Shown here in pieces: positions 1 through 8,635 of a stretch of DNA of 22,629 bases; within the stretch, counting starts at the first letter, position 1, and each line of letters starts with the position of its first letter. A model generated the notes under the pieces. It made no database searches. It worked only from the letters and a program-made list of their open reading frames with translations, and was not told the DNA's origin. Origin of the DNA: Candidatus Poseidoniaceae archaeon (GTDB taxonomy: Archaea; Thermoplasmatota; Poseidoniia; Poseidoniales; Poseidoniaceae); assembly GCA_030741455.1 (NCBI GenBank), contig JASLVI010000008.1:1-22629 (forward strand), given 5' to 3'. The position numbers and the translations under genes are program-made.

Positions 1-2
1 AG

Positions 3-1502
3 TATCTCAATCGAAGTTCCGTTCCAGCTGCTGTTGGGATCGTTGATTTTGGTGAAGATGCGATGAACGCTTATGTCGAGGAGACCGGAATGAATCTTCT
101 CCAAGCACGCCAAGCGCTTATCGACGATTTCAAAGCAAAAGGTCCTGATTCAGTCAATCGGATGAATACGATTAACACCTTCAATGAGAACAACTTCAAC
201 CAAACTCTCGTAGGTGTTTCAGATCCAACACACCCTGATTCAGATTCGGATGGTATTCCTGACGGATGGGAATACTGTTATGCATTGTATGGTATGGATC
301 ATCCTTCTACAATCAATCATTGGGCAGCAAATCCATTGAATCCTTGGGATGTTGATTATGATGGGGATTCAGACGGTTGGTACGACCGTACGCCATTCGA
401 TCTCCCGGCTCCTCAAGGTGACTGGACCGATAGAACATTTACACCATCTACTCAAGTTGTTCAGCCAGGAATTGGAGATTTACCTTTCACCAACTGGATG
501 GAGTATGACAATGATACACGACCCGATTTGAACGACAGTGATGCTGACTCGGAATCCTACATCACTGAAACAACAAACGGTTTGGTAACCGCTCACTATC
601 AAGACTTCAATCTCACAGATGGTCGCGAGGTTTTCAAATACGGTACAAATCCTATGGACAACGATACAGACGGAGATATGATTCCTGATTGGTATGAATA
701 CGCCAAAGCATGGAACGAAACAAACGACAATTATTCTTCCTTCTTGAAAATACAAGTCAACTGGATTGATCCTGCCACTGGAGGTGCATGTGATACCTCG
801 ACAAATTCGTGTTTGCCACTATCGCTTAATGCGGGGACACTTGAACGACCTGATCTCTCCTTCACATGGTTTACAATGGATCCAAGAGATGCTGTCGACG
901 CCAATGAAGATGCTGATCAGGATGGCAATTGGGATTGTTCTGGAGTTGGGTGTGCATACGAACCGTACACAAATTTCCAAGAATACTTTGCAATCACAAG
1001 CGAGGAATTATCCAGTCCGAATGCAGTACGACTTTCGGGGCTTACTTATCAAGGCGAAGTAGTCCAAGAAGGCTGGCAACTTCGTGCACTCCTGCTCGGG
1101 CTGGGTCAATGGGACGAGGGCGTGAAGAATTATCTAAAGATGGATAAATCACAGAATTCGGACTTCAGATACGCCTACATCGTTGATGATAATGACGTTG
1201 ATTTCCTTGTGCAGGATAGTTCAAATCATGATGTGTTGTGTGGTGGAAATCTGACAGATCCATGGGAGATTTACTACACTGGCGCTCCGAATACAGCTCC
1301 TGTTCGAGCCGTAGGTGAACACGAGTATGGCTGGTATCTACTTGATTACAATGATGACCACGTGGCTGAAGGAACAGATCCTACAAACTGGGATACAGAT
1401 GGCGATTGGATGGTCGATTGGTTCGAAGTCAATGATGATGAGCAGGACGGAAGCCGGGGTGAAACTTCACCAATCCGGTACGATTCGCGTCAAACCACAT
1501 AG
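3..1502 (+). CDS. Calcium-loop (thrombospondin type 3-like) repeat surface protein, 5'-truncated
   Basis: The frame is open from the left edge (first full codon at base 3) to a TAG at 1500-1502, so about 499 C-terminal residues of a larger protein are visible and the true start lies outside the window. At least five Asp-rich EF-hand/TSP3-like loops are seen, each followed by a Trp/Tyr-Glu segment: near 237-275 (DSDSDGIPDGWEY), 352-390 (DVDYDGDSDGWYD), 658-700 (DTDGDMIPDWYEY), 895-935 (DADQDGNWD) and 1390-1430 (DTDGDWMVDWFE). In related families such loops bind Ca2+ and stiffen extracellular stalks. Repeat units share the G-T-(N/D)-P preamble. There is no C-terminal membrane helix, so if secreted it must be held at the surface another way. 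It sits 49 bp upstream of, and on the same strand as, another giant surface protein. Catalytic function cannot be told from this part. Confidence 0.8.
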   Translation, partial: YLNRSSVPAAVGIVDFGEDAMNAYVEETGMNLLQARQALIDDFKAKGPDSVNRMNTINTFNENNFNQTLVGVSDPTHPDSDSDGIPDGWEYCYALYGMDHPSTINHWAANPLNPWDVDYDGDSDGWYDRTPFDLPAPQGDWTDRTFTPSTQVVQPGIGDLPFTNWMEYDNDTRPDLNDSDADSESYITETTNGLVTAHYQDFNLTDGREVFKYGTNPMDNDTDGDMIPDWYEYAKAWNETNDNYSSFLKIQVNWIDPATGGACDTSTNSCLPLSLNAGTLERPDLSFTWFTMDPRDAVDANEDADQDGNWDCSGVGCAYEPYTNFQEYFAITSEELSSPNAVRLSGLTYQGEVVQEGWQLRALLLGLGQWDEGVKNYLKMDKSQNSDFRYAYIVDDNDVDFLVQDSSNHDVLCGGNLTDPWEIYYTGAPNTAPVRAVGEHEYGWYLLDYNDDHVAEGTDPTNWDTDGDWMVDWFEVNDDEQDGSRGETSPIRYDSRQTT

Positions 1503-1520
1503 TGACGGCTATGCAAACGC

Positions 1521-1530
1521 TTGATAATCC
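1521..1530 (+). promoter_or_regulatory. Putative TATA box for the 1803-aa surface protein gene
   Basis: TTGATAATCC lies about 22-31 nt before the ATG at 1552. That is where an archaeal TATA element would place transcription start at or next to the start codon (leaderless mRNA). No Shine-Dalgarno-like purine run is seen just before the ATG. Assignment is by position and composition only. Confidence 0.35.
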
Positions 1531-1551
1531 TTCAAGTGCTGGCTTACCTGT

Positions 1552-4500
1552 ATGAGTGCAAACGCTGTCTCTCGTCGTTCTCTTGCCGTGGTGCTCCTCG
1601 CCCTCTTCTTGGGGATGAGTTTCTCACCGTTCAGCGAGTTGTGGATTGAGCAAGCAGAGGCTGCAGAAGTCGCACGTCACACGTATGAATTTAGTGATGG
1701 GACAACCGAATATATTGCACTCTATCAAGGTGGAAATGCAGATACAGGTGCTAAGATTTCTCTTCCCAAAGGTGCACAAGTCACCGATGTTCAAATGACG
1801 CTTTCAGGTGCATCTGCAACAGGTTGGTCTTCAATTCCGACGACGACTCGAGACCATTGGGTGGCTGGTGAGGCCTCCAATACGGACAATCAAAGTGCAG
1901 ATTTGACACTCGCTATGGCCAATTCAAGTACCGAATTTAATGCACACGGCTTGGATGAAGAAGTCAACCCTTCGAGCACTGCTTGGCTTGACAATGGAAC
2001 CTACTCAGTGCGTCAACCGCACACATCCAATTCAACGGATGCTTTGTTTTCACAACAACTTAAATTGAGTCCGAATTCACTCAATGCTCAAGGTCAAGGA
2101 GCCATTCTTCGACATCATGATTGGTTGTATCTGTCAACCTGGTCTTCAACATCCTTCCACAACATTGTCCATCGCTTGTATCCAAACAATGGGACTCGTG
2201 AAAGCATCATCACGTTAGATCAAAATGGCTGTCAACTTCCAACCAAGCATTCATCCACGTATTATGGACAGTGGGGCTTCCGTGACTGGGTTGTAACCGA
2301 CGATGAGCGTTTGTATGCTATTCTTTCTGGCTACAAATACTTCTACAGCTCTAATGCAAATCCATTGTATCACGCCGTTCTTGAATTCGATATTTCTGAT
2401 GAGCATGAATGGGTTTGTACAAATTCATTCAAACCGCAAGGGAATGGAGATTTCACTGGAATCACGTATGATCCAGTTGATGATGCCATTTGGATTTTGC
2501 ACAGTCAGAATCGACGAATTCAATCGTATACTGTGAGTTCAACCGGTGATTTCGAGCGCGGTGATGAATACTTTACCTTCCAAACATCGACATCCTCAAT
2601 TTGGCAGTGCGGTGTCAACAACCAACAAGCCCGTGGTTTGGAAATGAACCAAACACATTTCTTCATGCGCTGTCAAGATGGCAATTACTACAATGATCGC
2701 GACCAACTTGAATCATGGGGGCGATCTGGTAGTGCAACCGCTTTGATTCCTGAGAATACCGTTCGTAGCATCTCATCTCTTGGATATGGGCTCTTCTACG
2801 ACGGGCGCCGATTTATCACCGTCGATTCTGGATATTCTACGTGGTCGAGTTCACCATCGTATCACGAATTTGGTACGAGTTGGCAATACAAGACGACACC
2901 TGCTCCAGGGACGACAACATGGCTGGGGCCAGTCATTGAAACTCCTGACGATGTTCTCGCAGTCAACGTCGAAACGCTATGGTCTGCAGCATCGATTGGT
3001 GACCGTGTTGATTACTGGGTCTCTGCAGATAATGGAACGCACTGGGTTGCTGTGGAATCCAATACGACGGTGCATTTCCAACATCCTGGAAAGGAACTGG
3101 TGTGGAAAGCGACCTTGATTGGCTCAACCGCAGTATCTTGGTGGGTCGACTTGGAATATGCAACAGAATATGAATCAAGTGGTACATGGATTTCACCGCC
3201 TCGATCAACTGGAACCAAAGTTGGCAAGGTGCGGCCTGTGTGGATGGCAACATCAGACCCAGCAACAACTATTCTCGTACAAGTTTCAAACGATGATGGA
3301 CAAACATGGCAAGCAGCAGATAACCTCGTAGAAACGAGCTTCTCGACAGATGGGGCTGGCAATGTACTTCGCTATGCTGTGTCCATGACCTCAACCGATC
3401 GATTCAAGACACCAGTTATGGATAGTCTTGAGTTGTTCTATGAAGAGGGCTATCCTGACCGACCTCGTATCGATGTAGGCGCGGATGGTAATTTCGATTG
3501 GGAGAGTATTCTTTTCCTGAATGAATCTGCCATCGATGTTAGCGATGATTCAGTTGTTGGTGTTGAAGTGGACTTCCAACCAACATTGGTCGATGCGTTT
3601 AACGATTATATCCCTGACAATGGTGAAGGTATGGTCGAGGTCCCATTAGCTGTCAAGGCACAAACGTCAGGACGTGTTAAAATTTCCAACATTGACATCG
3701 CCTACAAAATGAACACACATGCGATCAATGCAGTCTTCGAAGGCGGTATGGCAGCACCAGATGGTATCGCTCGAAATCTCATCGTCAAGGTCGCACATGG
3801 AGATGAGGTCAATTTCGTAACCGAAGTCACGGTTTCATTGAACAACTCCCGAGGAGAGAATCCAACCTTCAAGTGGCAACAAGGTGATACTTGCAGCACA
3901 CTAAGCGATGCGAGTGGCATTGTTTCGTTCGATACAGCGAACTGTTCATCCTCGCTTGATGCAAACGATGTACGAACGATCCGAATTCCGGTTACTGTTG
4001 ACTGGAGTTGGGATGATGAAGCATCCACTGAAGCCATCCTTACGGTGAAGGATTCGCTGGGTACTGCAGTCAGTAATTGGCAAACAGAAGGCATGAAACT
4101 GCGTGTCGAAAACGATATCCAACTCGATGGACTTCAAGTGTTTGATGAAGCAGGTCGCCAGCTTTATCCGCAAGATTGGGTGCGAGGTGGACAAAATCTC
4201 TCTTTCCTTGGCAAGATTCATTTTGAATCATCTCAACTTTCACCACAATCTGGTGAATTTAATCTCCGTATAATTGGACAGAATGTGACATACGATGGTG
4301 ATCCAATCGGTCAACCAGTAGTCTTGGCGGAAGAGTCAAATCCGAATTTTGGTTCCTATAATCTCACCTTTACATCGCCTATTGAGTCTTCACCAGGCGG
4401 TATGATTTTCTCAGTTGAGGCTGTCAACTTGCCGAACGGTTCAACCTTTACGAATCCAGGTTACAACACGATTCGACTTGTTCTTGATGGTAATTCACCT

Positions 4501-6963
4501 CTCGTTCTTGGCGTCACACCTTTTGATGGTCAGGAGCGTCATGTCGGACCGCCGGCACCAGGTGGCCAAGCAATTGCTGTTCATATTCAGGACAGCGTCG
4601 ACCCACCAACACAGATCACACTGCACTATTGGGTTGGCTGTAAGTCAACCGTTGCTATTGGTTGCCACGATTTCAACTTCGATGGACTTCCTCAAGAGGA
4701 TGAATACGAGGAAAAGACCTTGACATCACCTGAAACCATTGCTGGTGGATTGAACATCTTTAACGGGCTTCTTGATGATTCAATGCTTGAACATGGTCAA
4801 GTTGTTTCAATGTTCGTGAGCGGTAAGGATGGCCAGCAGAATCAAGTGGCGATGGGTGGAGGTCCAGTTTGTCCTCCAACGACCCAAATTTGTGGCTATT
4901 TCACCGATCAAGGACAAATTGAACCAGATTGGGATGCCGATGCATCGACCTATCGAATCCGGCAAGAATTTGAACCAGTTGTCGACCTTACCAACTCAAG
5001 TATCATTGGTCATGAGGATGAGGAACCATTGCATCCTGGAATCATGTACACTGCACAAGTTGTTCTTTCCGATCGCAACGGTTGGGATGACATTCAATTC
5101 GTCCAATTTGCGCTTGGTCAGGATGTCAATGATGACGAGACATCAATTTTCATTCAGCTCGAAGAAGATGAAAACGGTTTGCCGAAAGCGAAACTTGAAT
5201 CTGGTGGAGAATACATTGCAGTTTCCAACCTTTATTCCCAAGTATCGACCTTTGGCGATGATGAGAATCAACTCCTTATTCGTGCAAGATTCCAACTCAC
5301 TTGGTCGTTCCCTGAAGCATACGATACCAATGGTCTTGATCTCTTCATTCCAATTCTCAAGGTAACGGATAAGCCGTGCAATGAAGGTGAATCAACGCCA
5401 TGTTATACGAAGATCAGTGGTCTTGGTTCCAATGCGTGGAGTCTTGACAACGACTTCAGATTCTACACCGAACCAGGACACATTAAGGCGGTTGAACTGC
5501 GTGATGGTACAAACCATTACAATGACGAGGCTGAAGAAACTCTCATCGGTAGTGGTCAGGCATTACGAGTCACAGGGCGAGTCCTTTTCAGCGAAGATGA
5601 GACTCCTGCGCCTCCAGGTGCGTTTGATGTTGTCTTTGGAGACTTTGATCACGTCTGGAGAACATCGCCTCGGGAAAATGGAGAATTCAGTCTGGACTTA
5701 TTGGTGCCTTCTGTAAACTCAGGACATCTTGATTTGCGATTGCGTCTTGATGACTTACCTGGTTTAGCTCAAGATGAATCCAATCCTCTACCACGAGTAC
5801 GATTCGCTGTCGATAGTTCAAATCCAAGGATTGAAACTGTGATGTTAAACGAAGTTCCTGCTGGCTCTCCACTCTCAATTGGTGATGCAAACGCCTTGAC
5901 GGTGATGCTTGAGACTGTTGATGATAACGGATTTGATTTGGATAATCCTGCAGTTTTGCATTACAGAATTCGAGCAGGAGAAGCAGAGATTTCTCGTGGT
6001 GCTACGGCTTTGCCTGAAACACTTCCGTTTGGAGAACAGTTCTTCTGGACGGGTGAAATTGATTTAACCGACATGGGAGCAACAACCTTGCTACCATCCT
6101 ATGTTGTTGACATATGGGTTTCAGGATCAGATGCTACGGGTAATCCGTTTGAAACAGAAAACAACAATCTTGGTGAGCCGTTTGCAACATGGCCGCTTTC
6201 TCTTGTTGGCCCGAGTATTTCGTTTGATCACCCTGAAACCGATATCTCGTGGAGCAATCCAAGCCCAACCCCCGACCAAGCATCAGAACTTGAAATCAAT
6301 GTTCTCAATGAAGGTGGAAAGGGTCAAGCGACATTTGTTCTTCAACGATTGGTGGATGGAGGTAATTGGAACCAAGAATCCAATGTTTCCCTACCAGTAT
6401 CTGCAGGCATTACTGTCGTCGCATCAATTCCGGTTGTTGCAGATGTTGAGCCTGGTGAATCGCAAGCCTATCGATTGTTGGTGCTCGTTGATGGTGTTGA
6501 AATGGACCGATACAACGTCGATCCTCTCATCGTCAAGAAGGAAACCGTTCGTGATGGTGATGCTCTTGCTCAGCAAGCTGAGGATGGGCAATTTGCAATC
6601 TTCATGTACATTGTCGCCGTTGTTTCACTCTCAGCATTCCTTTGGATGCTTGTCATGTATCGGAAGATGAAGTATGGCGACGAGGATGAATTTGAGGCTG
6701 ATCAGACCGAGGTGGTTGCAGAGGACATGGTTGCAAAGGCAGTTCCAGAAATCAATACGAATGCGGTTGCACCGCTTCCTGCACCTATGCCTGCGCCTGT
6801 ACCTGCGCCTGTTGCACCTATGCCACAACCCGCAGCTCCAGCGGCTCAACTTGATCCACGTGGAATTGCTCCACTACCACCGACAGGTATTCCTGAAGGT
6901 TGGACGCAAGAACAGTGGAATCATTTCGGTTGGCAATACATCGATGGTTTTTCCAAGAAATAA
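1552..6963 (+). CDS. Giant secreted, C-terminally membrane-anchored surface protein
   Basis: This 1803-aa protein has an N-terminal signal peptide (residues ~1-38: SRRS, then a long hydrophobic run, ending near EAAEVA). The ectodomain is very long, beta-rich and acidic. Residues ~184-445 contain repeated aromatic/turn patterns (for example GITYDPVDDAIWIL) that suggest a beta-propeller-like module. Several Ig/jelly-roll-like stretches follow (~452-560 and onward). A Ca2+-loop-like DFNFDGLPQEDEYE occurs near residue 1040. One transmembrane helix lies at ~1681-1703, then an acidic linker, a Pro/Ala tail (~1737-1770) and a Trp-rich cytosolic end (PEGWTQEQWNHFGWQY). This is an N-out, C-in type I topology. 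A role in adhesion, the S-layer or polymer capture is possible but not demonstrated. It is followed 13 bp later by a small gene, probably in one transcript. Confidence 0.85.
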   Translation: MSANAVSRRSLAVVLLALFLGMSFSPFSELWIEQAEAAEVARHTYEFSDGTTEYIALYQGGNADTGAKISLPKGAQVTDVQMTLSGASATGWSSIPTTTRDHWVAGEASNTDNQSADLTLAMANSSTEFNAHGLDEEVNPSSTAWLDNGTYSVRQPHTSNSTDALFSQQLKLSPNSLNAQGQGAILRHHDWLYLSTWSSTSFHNIVHRLYPNNGTRESIITLDQNGCQLPTKHSSTYYGQWGFRDWVVTDDERLYAILSGYKYFYSSNANPLYHAVLEFDISDEHEWVCTNSFKPQGNGDFTGITYDPVDDAIWILHSQNRRIQSYTVSSTGDFERGDEYFTFQTSTSSIWQCGVNNQQARGLEMNQTHFFMRCQDGNYYNDRDQLESWGRSGSATALIPENTVRSISSLGYGLFYDGRRFITVDSGYSTWSSSPSYHEFGTSWQYKTTPAPGTTTWLGPVIETPDDVLAVNVETLWSAASIGDRVDYWVSADNGTHWVAVESNTTVHFQHPGKELVWKATLIGSTAVSWWVDLEYATEYESSGTWISPPRSTGTKVGKVRPVWMATSDPATTILVQVSNDDGQTWQAADNLVETSFSTDGAGNVLRYAVSMTSTDRFKTPVMDSLELFYEEGYPDRPRIDVGADGNFDWESILFLNESAIDVSDDSVVGVEVDFQPTLVDAFNDYIPDNGEGMVEVPLAVKAQTSGRVKISNIDIAYKMNTHAINAVFEGGMAAPDGIARNLIVKVAHGDEVNFVTEVTVSLNNSRGENPTFKWQQGDTCSTLSDASGIVSFDTANCSSSLDANDVRTIRIPVTVDWSWDDEASTEAILTVKDSLGTAVSNWQTEGMKLRVENDIQLDGLQVFDEAGRQLYPQDWVRGGQNLSFLGKIHFESSQLSPQSGEFNLRIIGQNVTYDGDPIGQPVVLAEESNPNFGSYNLTFTSPIESSPGGMIFSVEAVNLPNGSTFTNPGYNTIRLVLDGNSPLVLGVTPFDGQERHVGPPAPGGQAIAVHIQDSVDPPTQITLHYWVGCKSTVAIGCHDFNFDGLPQEDEYEEKTLTSPETIAGGLNIFNGLLDDSMLEHGQVVSMFVSGKDGQQNQVAMGGGPVCPPTTQICGYFTDQGQIEPDWDADASTYRIRQEFEPVVDLTNSSIIGHEDEEPLHPGIMYTAQVVLSDRNGWDDIQFVQFALGQDVNDDETSIFIQLEEDENGLPKAKLESGGEYIAVSNLYSQVSTFGDDENQLLIRARFQLTWSFPEAYDTNGLDLFIPILKVTDKPCNEGESTPCYTKISGLGSNAWSLDNDFRFYTEPGHIKAVELRDGTNHYNDEAEETLIGSGQALRVTGRVLFSEDETPAPPGAFDVVFGDFDHVWRTSPRENGEFSLDLLVPSVNSGHLDLRLRLDDLPGLAQDESNPLPRVRFAVDSSNPRIETVMLNEVPAGSPLSIGDANALTVMLETVDDNGFDLDNPAVLHYRIRAGEAEISRGATALPETLPFGEQFFWTGEIDLTDMGATTLLPSYVVDIWVSGSDATGNPFETENNNLGEPFATWPLSLVGPSISFDHPETDISWSNPSPTPDQASELEINVLNEGGKGQATFVLQRLVDGGNWNQESNVSLPVSAGITVVASIPVVADVEPGESQAYRLLVLVDGVEMDRYNVDPLIVKKETVRDGDALAQQAEDGQFAIFMYIVAVVSLSAFLWMLVMYRKMKYGDEDEFEADQTEVVAEDMVAKAVPEINTNAVAPLPAPMPAPVPAPVAPMPQPAAPAAQLDPRGIAPLPPTGIPEGWTQEQWNHFGWQYIDGFSKK
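6772..6825 (+). repeat. Pro/Ala low-complexity repeat inside the surface-protein gene
   Basis: Degenerate tandem units of CCTGCACCTATG / CCTGCGCCTGTA encode alternating Pro-Ala-Pro-Met/Val. The repeat lies on the cytosolic side of the single membrane helix and is probably a flexible linker to the Trp-rich C-terminal motif. Such repeats change length by slippage, so unit number may differ between strains. Confidence 0.6.
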
Positions 6964-6976
6964 TTGGGGTTGGCCA

Positions 6977-7417
6977 ATGTCAGCAACGGATTCGATGGTC
7001 ACGCTTCAAGAGCGCATGGTCAATCTCATTGGTCAGTTGACGATGCCAGTTTCTGAGGTCGCTCTCGTTTTGCAACATCATATTCAGGGATTGTTAGGTT
7101 CACTTAACGACTATGTAGAGAAAACTGGCGCTTCAATCAACGACCGAGTTGCTCATCCATGGCCGATTGAATCTCAGATGCGAACAAGCGAGAGTATGAT
7201 TACATTTGATGCAGAAAAAGTACTCAAAATCGTTGATCAAGATCGGATGGATATTCTTTCAACACTCATCCGGGTGACGCTTGTGGAAACTGAGATGGAC
7301 CTTGTTGAAGGAATTCTAGCATTACGTGCGTGGGAACAACTCGTTCGTCAACAACTTGCAGAGGCGACAGGGCCTGGGCAATTGTTTTCACCTCTCGAGT
7401 TCCCAGAAGAATGGTAG
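6977..7417 (+). CDS. Small helical protein of unknown function
   Basis: The ATG at 6977 gives 146 aa (MSATDSMVTLQERM...). The frame is open further upstream but there it overlaps the surface-protein gene, so this ATG, 13 bp after the previous stop, is the sensible start. A GGGGTTGG purine-rich run precedes it. The sequence is mostly amphipathic helix, with no signal peptide, membrane helix or cysteine, and ends in an acidic/aromatic tail (LEFPEEW). I recognise no family. The tight spacing after the giant surface protein and before the lipoprotein suggests co-expression. A cytosolic partner of the surface protein's tail is possible, but that is only inference from position. Confidence 0.65.
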   Translation: MSATDSMVTLQERMVNLIGQLTMPVSEVALVLQHHIQGLLGSLNDYVEKTGASINDRVAHPWPIESQMRTSESMITFDAEKVLKIVDQDRMDILSTLIRVTLVETEMDLVEGILALRAWEQLVRQQLAEATGPGQLFSPLEFPEEW

Positions 7418-7456
7418 ATTCGTGAGATTTTAGAAGAACAAGTGAGTGGGGCAATC

Positions 7457-8245
7457 ATGAGGAATAAGCCGCTGTTGGGAATCCTTCTCTCATGCTTGAT
7501 GCTCTCCATTCCAATGTCAGGATGTACGTCTGACATTCAGGAAATCTTTGGCGAGTCATGGGGCGTTCCGGGGGGTCTTGCCTTAGCATGTTTGCGAGAC
7601 GATGCTTATCGAGAATTAATTATCGAAATCGATCATGCTCCAGGATACAATCCCGAGTCCTCAACAGTATCCCTCTTGAAAGAACGACTTGGTCAGGTTT
7701 GCGACAAACCAGATGGAATACGAATTGAATTGAATGAAGTGGACTTTTCTGAAATTAACACTTGGACTGCGGATAAGGTGAGAGATATTGCTCACGAGAC
7801 AATGGATGATGATCCCCAAACATCAGTTCTTCGATGGCACGTGATTATGCCGGAAGGGAAATATTCGGATGAGAGTGTTCTTGGTGTTGCGGTTGATGCT
7901 TCAACGATCGCACTCTTCTCGGATTCAATCGATGATGCAACATCAATCTTCAATCCTCGAATTTCATCAGAAGATATTGAAAACAGTGTTATGGTTCACG
8001 AATTTGGTCATCTCCTTGGTTTGGTGAATCTCGTTTACACCTCACCCGCAGACCATGAAGATTCAGAACATCAGGGTCATTCCAACAACGAAGACTCAGT
8101 GATGTATTGGGCCATTGAAACCTTCACAGTCGATGCGTGGTTTAGTGGGGACTTGCCAACTGAATTTGACCAGGATGATCTCAATGATATGCAAGGTATG
8201 AAATCAGGAGAACTTGCAACATCTAATCAGTTATGGCGTCCTTAA
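7457..8245 (+). CDS. Lipoprotein zinc metallopeptidase (metzincin-like, HExxHxxGxxN)
   Basis: The ATG at 7457 gives 262 aa; a GTG at 7442 would add five residues before the signal peptide. The N-terminus is a lipoprotein signal (MRNKPLLGILLSC..., lipobox ending PMSGC, Cys23), so the mature protein is probably lipid-anchored outside the membrane. The catalytic motif HEFGHLLGLVN spans residues 181-191. A Met-turn-like SVMYW follows at ~214-218, with a His-rich stretch between (His200, 205, 208). Metzincins normally use His or Asp at the position taken here by Asn191, so the third zinc ligand may be a later His. The substrate is unknown; extracellular protein or peptide breakdown fits its location. 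It ends in a 4-bp convergent overlap with the next gene. Confidence 0.75.
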   Translation: MRNKPLLGILLSCLMLSIPMSGCTSDIQEIFGESWGVPGGLALACLRDDAYRELIIEIDHAPGYNPESSTVSLLKERLGQVCDKPDGIRIELNEVDFSEINTWTADKVRDIAHETMDDDPQTSVLRWHVIMPEGKYSDESVLGVAVDASTIALFSDSIDDATSIFNPRISSEDIENSVMVHEFGHLLGLVNLVYTSPADHEDSEHQGHSNNEDSVMYWAIETFTVDAWFSGDLPTEFDQDDLNDMQGMKSGELATSNQLWRP

Positions 8246-8556
8246 GATGACTTCGTATTTGAAACGATTATGGTTGCATCTCGCCAGGCATCGTAGATTG
8301 ACCAAAGCCAAAGTGGAACGTAAAGGACAATTGTTAGGGCCAATGGGATCTGCAGTAAGGTCCAATCAAAAGCACGTCGATGTTTTCGGTTGAAATGTTG
8401 TCCAAGAAAGAGCCCAGGAATTGCTGCTAACAAGGCTGCAAGGATTGGTCGAAAGGCACCCCACATGCCCACTCCGAGAAAGATTTCTCTCCAAATTTCG
8501 GTAAGAAGGCGCCAAATACCGAGTTTGGATTGCCCCGTTGCTGCCATACGCCTCAT
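8242..8556 (-). CDS. Small integral membrane protein, unknown function
   Basis: The ATG at 8556 gives 104 aa (MRRMAATGQSKLG...); the longer frame needs a TTG at 8583, which is less likely. Two or three hydrophobic segments are visible: FLGVGMWGAFRPILAALLAAIPGLFL, then a basic loop (QHFNRKHRRAFDW), then LLQIPLALTIVLYVPLWLWSIYDAW. The ending IYDAWRDA resembles small helix-hairpin proteins of unknown function. The stop codon shares bases with the stop of the convergent metallopeptidase gene. It is divergent from the peptidase-Nudix gene, with an ~80-bp shared upstream region. No function can be assigned. Confidence 0.65.
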   Translation of the reverse strand: MRRMAATGQSKLGIWRLLTEIWREIFLGVGMWGAFRPILAALLAAIPGLFLGQHFNRKHRRAFDWTLLQIPLALTIVLYVPLWLWSIYDAWRDATIIVSNTKSS

Positions 8557-8635
8557 AGTTCGGTTTGTGTTTTGGTTTGTCAATCTGTTGCCATTTTGTC
8601 AGCAAAATCAAGAACATTCACCACCAGGCTACATC
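8557..8635. promoter_or_regulatory. Divergent intergenic region between the membrane-protein and peptidase-Nudix genes
   Basis: This 79-bp stretch separates two outward-facing start codons (8556 on minus, 8636 on plus), so it should hold promoters for both. It is locally AT-rich (CATTTTGTC, GCAAAATCAAG) but I cannot single out a clear TATA box. Confidence 0.3.

Noticed and set aside
1440..1524. Frameshift at the end of the calcium-loop protein (another frame stays open to 1524)
   Set aside because: The alternative frame has no recognisable repeat and the current ending shows no abrupt loss of composition; no evidence of disruption.
3012..4221. Several antisense open frames of 90-130 aa within the giant surface-protein gene
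   Set aside because: They lie opposite a clearly coding frame, carry no domain features and follow from its codon bias.
8390..8635. Longer N-terminus for the peptidase-Nudix protein
   Set aside because: It would overlap the divergent membrane-protein gene almost fully, and the Pcp family N-terminus begins right after ATG 8636.
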